Part shown: positions 60,820 to 64,000 of the stretch, piece after piece | How the letters are laid out: each line of letters starts with the position of its first letter | Numbering within the stretch: position 1 is the stretch's first letter | Assembly: GCF_007713685.1 (NCBI RefSeq) | Contig: NZ_VMRJ01000003.1 | Span: forward strand, 434,001-498,000 | Length of the DNA: 64,000 bases | Origin: Hymenobacter setariae | GTDB taxonomy: Bacteria > Bacteroidota > Bacteroidia > Cytophagales > Hymenobacteraceae | Reading direction: 5' to 3' | Notes under the pieces: model-generated | Databases searched by the model: none | Seen by the model: the letters and a program-made list of their open reading frames with translations, nothing else | Told to the model about the DNA's origin: nothing | Translations under genes and position numbers: made by a program

Positions 60820-63132
60820 TTACTCTAGCGAGCGGCTGCGGAATAAAATGTACCCTAGGTGCCCATACACGGCAAAGCGGTGGTGCGGGTCGTCGTAGTA
60901 GGTGGCGTGCACGGCCAGCGGGCCCACGGGCGTAGTGAAGATGAGGCCCGTCGAGCCAGTGAGGTAGGGGCGGCTGAAGCCACGGCGCAACTCGGCCAAT
61001 TGGTCTACATCTTCAAAGGGGTTGAAGTTGACGTGCGTATAAATCTCTGAGCGCCACTCGAAGTTGCCGAATATGGGCTGGTTGTAGCGGAGGCCCACAG
61101 CCACATAGCGCGGCGCGCGGTAGTGGTCCAGAAACAGCGTGCGCGAATCGACCAGCGGCGTAAATACTGGCGCGCTAGTCAGCGACGAGCGGTAATTGAG
61201 AAAGCGCCCCTGGCTGCTGGCTACTAGCTCACCAAAGTAGCCCCAAGCTTGCTTTTCACCCCGCAGTGGCACGTAGCGCTCGTAGGCTGCCCGCAGTTGT
61301 AGCCAGTCGTGGTGGCGGCTGGCCTCGGTTTGCAGCAGCGAGGTAGTACCCGGCGTGTAAGCTTCGGTGCCCGTTACGCCACGCAGACTGACCACATAGC
61401 GGCGACCCGCTACGGCGTACTGCTTGCGATTGAGCGAGTTGCGGGCAAAGCGTACGGCCGCCGTGCCACCTTTAAAGGAGGTGCGTGCTAGCACGTCGGT
61501 CGAGTTGATTTCCGCGGTATTCGAATAGTTATCAACGTTGTAAAACGCCCCTAGGTCGAGTGCCACGCGAGCGCGGTAGCGAGGCGAAATGCCAATCTGG
61601 CCGCCTACCTTGGTGTCTTGCTGCCGCACTTGGGTGTTCAGCACGTCGCGCCCCAGCAAGCCGCCCGTGTTCTGGTAGTCCCACTGGTTGTAGGTGATTT
61701 GGGGCTGCACAAAGAAGGGCACGCGCCCCGGCACATTGATGCGGAAATTGCCTTGCGCGCCGTTGTAAAAGCGCCCTAGGCTCACGTTGGCGCCCACCGA
61801 GTAGAGCAGGCTGCGCAAGTACTTAAACTCGATACCAAAGTATAGATTGTCGATGGGCCGCGTGCTGAGCGCAAAGCCCACCTCAGCGGCCACATTGTTG
61901 TTCTGCTGCGCATCGACCGAAAACACGTAGCCCTGCTGCGCCGCATCGTAGCGTATGCGCGGGTAGATGTTGCGGAAGTAGTCGTCGGCGGCCAGGCGAT
62001 AGTAGCCCTCTTCTAGGTCGTCTAGGTTATAGGTGGAGCCACTGCGCCGAAAAAACCGTTCGGCGTAGCCATTCTGGTCAGCCCGCAGGCCCTGCACCCG
62101 CACCTGCACGAAGCGCGGCGTGGGCGCCGCCTGCTGAAAAGCCAGGCGGCGGCGTTGCAACTCCAAGGTATCGACCCGGCGGCCGATGCGCTGGCGAATC
62201 AGGGCCAGCTTGCGCTGGGTGGCCGTGTCGCCCCGCCCGATGAGCGTGCGCGCTCGGTCAAAGTCGGTGGCCCCGATACCCTCTAGGTTGGGCTGAATAA
62301 AAATACCATTGCGACCTACGCTGGTGGTGTCGGCCACGTTGGCGCCTAGGAATACCAAGGCATTGGTTAGTAGCTCGTCGTCCTTCTTAAAAGGGTATTT
62401 TTCGAACGCCACATCGCCCACATTAACCCCAATAATGATATCGGGCTGAAACTCGCGGCGCATTACATCGGTGGGAAAGTTGTTGTAGATGCCGCCATCG
62501 AAGAGGTAGCGCCCGTCGGGGTTGCGAATGGGGCGGAAGGCCAGCGGCACAGCCATGGAGTTGCGCACGGCATCGGCTAGGTTGCCACCCTTCTGCACCA
62601 CTTGCGTGCGCGTAAAAATCTCAGCTGCCAAGCAGCGGTAAGGCACAAAGAGCTTGTCAAAATTGTAGCCACAGGTGGCGCCGGCGGGGGCTAGCAGCCG
62701 GGCCAGGGCTAGGTTGAGGTTGATGTCATTGACTAGGTTGGGCACCACACGGGCGCGCAGCGCCGAGTCGATAGCCACACCCAGCCGCAGCGCCGAAGGG
62801 TCGGGTTCGGCAGTGAGGTAGTTGAAGGTTTTGTCTTGAAGCTGCTTGCCCGATACCCAGTACTGAAACTGGGGCGAAAGCACAATTTGCTCAATCTCGC
62901 GTGGCGAGTAGCCTGCCGAGTACATGGCGCCTACTACAGCCCCCATGCTCGTGCCAATAATGTAATCTATCGGGATGCCATTCGCCTCAAGCTGCTTGAG
63001 CACCCCAATGTGGGCCAGCCCCTTGGCACCGCCACCGCTCAGCACTAGGCCCACTTTTTGGGCGCGTAGCGAGGTCGGGCAACCTAGTAGCAACAGCAGT
63101 ACGCAAAAGGTGAAATGTAGTACTTTTATCAT
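60820..63132 (-). CDS. Patatin-like phospholipase with surface-antigen beta-barrel
   Basis: Type Vd-like protein of 770 residues. Signal peptide (MIKVLHFTFCVLLLLLGC...RAQ), then a patatin lipase domain with the oxyanion loop SGGGAKG, nucleophile Ser62 in GTSMG and Asp212 in FDGGIYNNFP. A POTRA-like segment (about 335-410) and a 16-strand-type barrel ending LGYILFRSRSLE follow. The lipase would be held at the outer membrane. The barrel's last residue is Glu rather than the usual aromatic. Target lipid unknown. Minus-strand TACTTTTG at 63278-63271 may be its -7 box with a long leader. Confidence 0.9.
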   Translation of the reverse strand: MIKVLHFTFCVLLLLLGCPTSLRAQKVGLVLSGGGAKGLAHIGVLKQLEANGIPIDYIIGTSMGAVVGAMYSAGYSPREIEQIVLSPQFQYWVSGKQLQDKTFNYLTAEPDPSALRLGVAIDSALRARVVPNLVNDINLNLALARLLAPAGATCGYNFDKLFVPYRCLAAEIFTRTQVVQKGGNLADAVRNSMAVPLAFRPIRNPDGRYLFDGGIYNNFPTDVMRREFQPDIIIGVNVGDVAFEKYPFKKDDELLTNALVFLGANVADTTSVGRNGIFIQPNLEGIGATDFDRARTLIGRGDTATQRKLALIRQRIGRRVDTLELQRRRLAFQQAAPTPRFVQVRVQGLRADQNGYAERFFRRSGSTYNLDDLEEGYYRLAADDYFRNIYPRIRYDAAQQGYVFSVDAQQNNNVAAEVGFALSTRPIDNLYFGIEFKYLRSLLYSVGANVSLGRFYNGAQGNFRINVPGRVPFFVQPQITYNQWDYQNTGGLLGRDVLNTQVRQQDTKVGGQIGISPRYRARVALDLGAFYNVDNYSNTAEINSTDVLARTSFKGGTAAVRFARNSLNRKQYAVAGRRYVVSLRGVTGTEAYTPGTTSLLQTEASRHHDWLQLRAAYERYVPLRGEKQAWGYFGELVASSQGRFLNYRSSLTSAPVFTPLVDSRTLFLDHYRAPRYVAVGLRYNQPIFGNFEWRSEIYTHVNFNPFEDVDQLAELRRGFSRPYLTGSTGLIFTTPVGPLAVHATYYDDPHHRFAVYGHLGYILFRSRSLE

Positions 63133-63270
63133 ATAGTAATTTATTAGTATATTAGTGGCCCTCGCGCCTTACGCCGGAACCGAAAGGGTAGTTGCTCGCG
63201 AGGCCAGTTGCAGGAGCTACTATATCGAGTATTTGTTTAACAAATTGATAATTAGAGTTAAACATCTAGG

Positions 63271-63278
63271 CAAAAGTA
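63271..63278 (-). promoter_or_regulatory. Candidate -7 box of the patatin gene
   Basis: Minus-strand TACTTTTG, identical to the box at 8801-8808, lies about 140 bases upstream of the ATG. No -33 TTG at the usual spacing. Confidence 0.3.
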
Positions 63279-63332
63279 TCAGCTAGAAGCAACTCCTCAG
63301 CTTAAGCTGCGTTCTTTATACGTTCTACTCTA

Positions 63333-63830
63333 ATGGCCTCCCTGATGAAGACTCCAACCCCTGCCGATGACGCCAGTAGCACTCCGGCCCGCAAACGTAC
63401 CAAAACTCGGCCCGCAGCCCGCCGGCGCACCCTCGAAAATACGTACTCCGACCCCGCCCTTCGCGAGCGGCTAAAAGATGAAATTCGCGCCGCCTCCAAG
63501 GGTGGAGAGCCCGGTACTTGGAGCGCGCGCAAGTCGCAGCTCCTTACGCTGGCTTACCAAAAAGCTGGTGGTGGTTACATCAATCGCCACCCTAACTCCA
63601 AGCAAAAAGACCTGAAGGAGTGGACCAAGCAAGACTGGAAAACGGCCGACGGCAAGCCCGCTCGGCGTGCCAGTGGCACCACCCGCTACCTACCCAACAA
63701 AGCCTGGGATGAACTAAGTGATGCAGAGAAAAAGGCAACCAATGATAAGAAGAAAGCAGGCTCCAAAGCCGGCGAGCACGTAGTAGCCAACACGACCGCC
63801 GCCAAGAAGGCCCGCAAGAAAGCCGAGTAG
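63333..63830 (+). CDS. DUF5872-type basic protein
   Basis: Small, very basic protein of 165 residues. A disordered Lys/Arg/Ala-rich N-terminus (about 1-35) precedes the DUF5872 core: YSDPALRERLKDEIRAASKG, GTWSARKSQLLTLAYQKAGGGY, then TRYLPNKAWDELSDAEKKAT. A Lys/Ala-rich tail resembling histone H1-like repeats follows. Composition suggests nucleic-acid binding, which is inference; the family has no established function that I know. ATG 63333 or the ATG at residue 5 could start it. Confidence 0.8.
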   Translation: MASLMKTPTPADDASSTPARKRTKTRPAARRRTLENTYSDPALRERLKDEIRAASKGGEPGTWSARKSQLLTLAYQKAGGGYINRHPNSKQKDLKEWTKQDWKTADGKPARRASGTTRYLPNKAWDELSDAEKKATNDKKKAGSKAGEHVVANTTAAKKARKKAE

Positions 63831-63912
63831 CCTTCGCCTAGGTCGTGCCTTACACGCAGCCTTGAGGCAAACCACTACTGTCTGCTTTGCACTCTCAACC
63901 AGCAAACAACTC

Positions 63913-63933
63913 CTGCCCGCGTGCTGCGGGCAG
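63913..63933. terminator. GC-rich hairpin after the right-edge gene
   Basis: CTGCCCGC pairs perfectly with GCGGGCAG around GTGCT. It lies just past the stop of the partial minus-strand gene and 82 bases past the DUF5872 gene. There is no clear T-run on either side. Confidence 0.45.
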
Positions 63934-63948
63934 AAGAAAGCCGTGTGG

Positions 63949-64000
63949 CTATGCTTGGCTCAACAGCATTTCGGCAGCTTGCCGGCCTGTGCCTAGGGCC
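63949..64000 (-). CDS. C-terminal end of an unidentified gene (partial)
   Basis: On the minus strand an open frame enters from the right edge and ends at TAG (63951-63949). The last residues read ALGTGRQAAEMLLSQA, which resembles the closing helix of FAD-dependent oxidoreductases. A hairpin follows, consistent with a gene end. Only 16 codons are visible, so identity is a guess. Confidence 0.4.
   Translation of the reverse strand, partial: ALGTGRQAAEMLLSQA

Noticed and set aside
1..64000. IS elements, prophage, tRNA or rRNA genes
   Set aside because: No transposase, integrase, phage structural gene or tRNA/rRNA-like sequence was recognised on either strand.

Overview
The window looks like the chromosome of a Hymenobacter-like member of the Bacteroidota (order Cytophagales). 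The evidence is: high-GC genes separated by AT-rich gaps; two giant proteins ending in a type IX secretion (T9SS) sorting domain; a TonB receptor/DUF4249/MG2 operon; a DUF5872 protein; promoter boxes of the Bacteroidota type (TAnnTTTG, twice with TTG 21 bp upstream); and no clear Shine-Dalgarno sequences. No tRNA, rRNA, IS element, phage gene or CRISPR array was seen.

Layout. 1-18.4 kb: the tail of an unknown gene, then two adjacent, paralogous, minus-strand surface proteins (2849 and 3065 aa) built from DUF11-type repeats, a glycine-rich block, cadherin-like domains and a T9SS C-terminal domain. 18.8-31.7 kb: a DPE2-like 4-alpha-glucanotransferase, a small outer-membrane barrel protein, a secreted M20 amidohydrolase, a PAP2/sphingomyelin-synthase-like membrane enzyme, a MATE exporter, a GH15 hydrolase convergent with a fused trehalose-6-phosphate synthase/phosphatase, and a TetR regulator. 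31.9-32.2 kb: a non-coding tandem array of five small hairpins with a shared loop and covarying stems, the least explained element here. 32.3-41.4 kb: SDR and phytanoyl-CoA-dioxygenase-like genes separated by a 37-bp-arm hairpin, a class-I-like HMG-CoA reductase with an extra N-terminal domain, a secreted orphan, a Ctp protease, ruvX-def, and a secreted S1/P1-nuclease/phospholipase-C-fold enzyme. 41.4-49.6 kb: an alpha-glucan module (SLC45-type MFS transporter, two periplasmic GH13 enzymes, a divergent GT35-like phosphorylase) plus an SRAP gene, interspersed with four copies of a long palindromic repeat. 49.6-58.7 kb: a minus-strand operon of orphan, TonB receptor, DUF4249 lipoprotein and MG2-type protein; then endonuclease III and an ECF sigma factor overlapping a small anti-sigma-like gene. 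58.7-64 kb: a coupled alpha/beta hydrolase-GH43 pair, a patatin with a surface barrel, a DUF5872 protein, and the tail of a minus-strand gene.

Functional picture. Glucan handling dominates: periplasmic GH13 enzymes would release maltodextrins, the MFS protein would import them, and MalQ plus the GT35-like protein would process them in the cytosol, with trehalose synthesis and GH15 turnover nearby. The GT35-like protein has Thr where phosphorylases carry the PLP lysine, so its activity is uncertain. The hexamer CCTAGG occurs about 85 times (counted by eye), well above the roughly 20 expected from base composition, resembling an iterated genomic palindrome. Functional calls are from sequence motifs read by eye; no database search was run.
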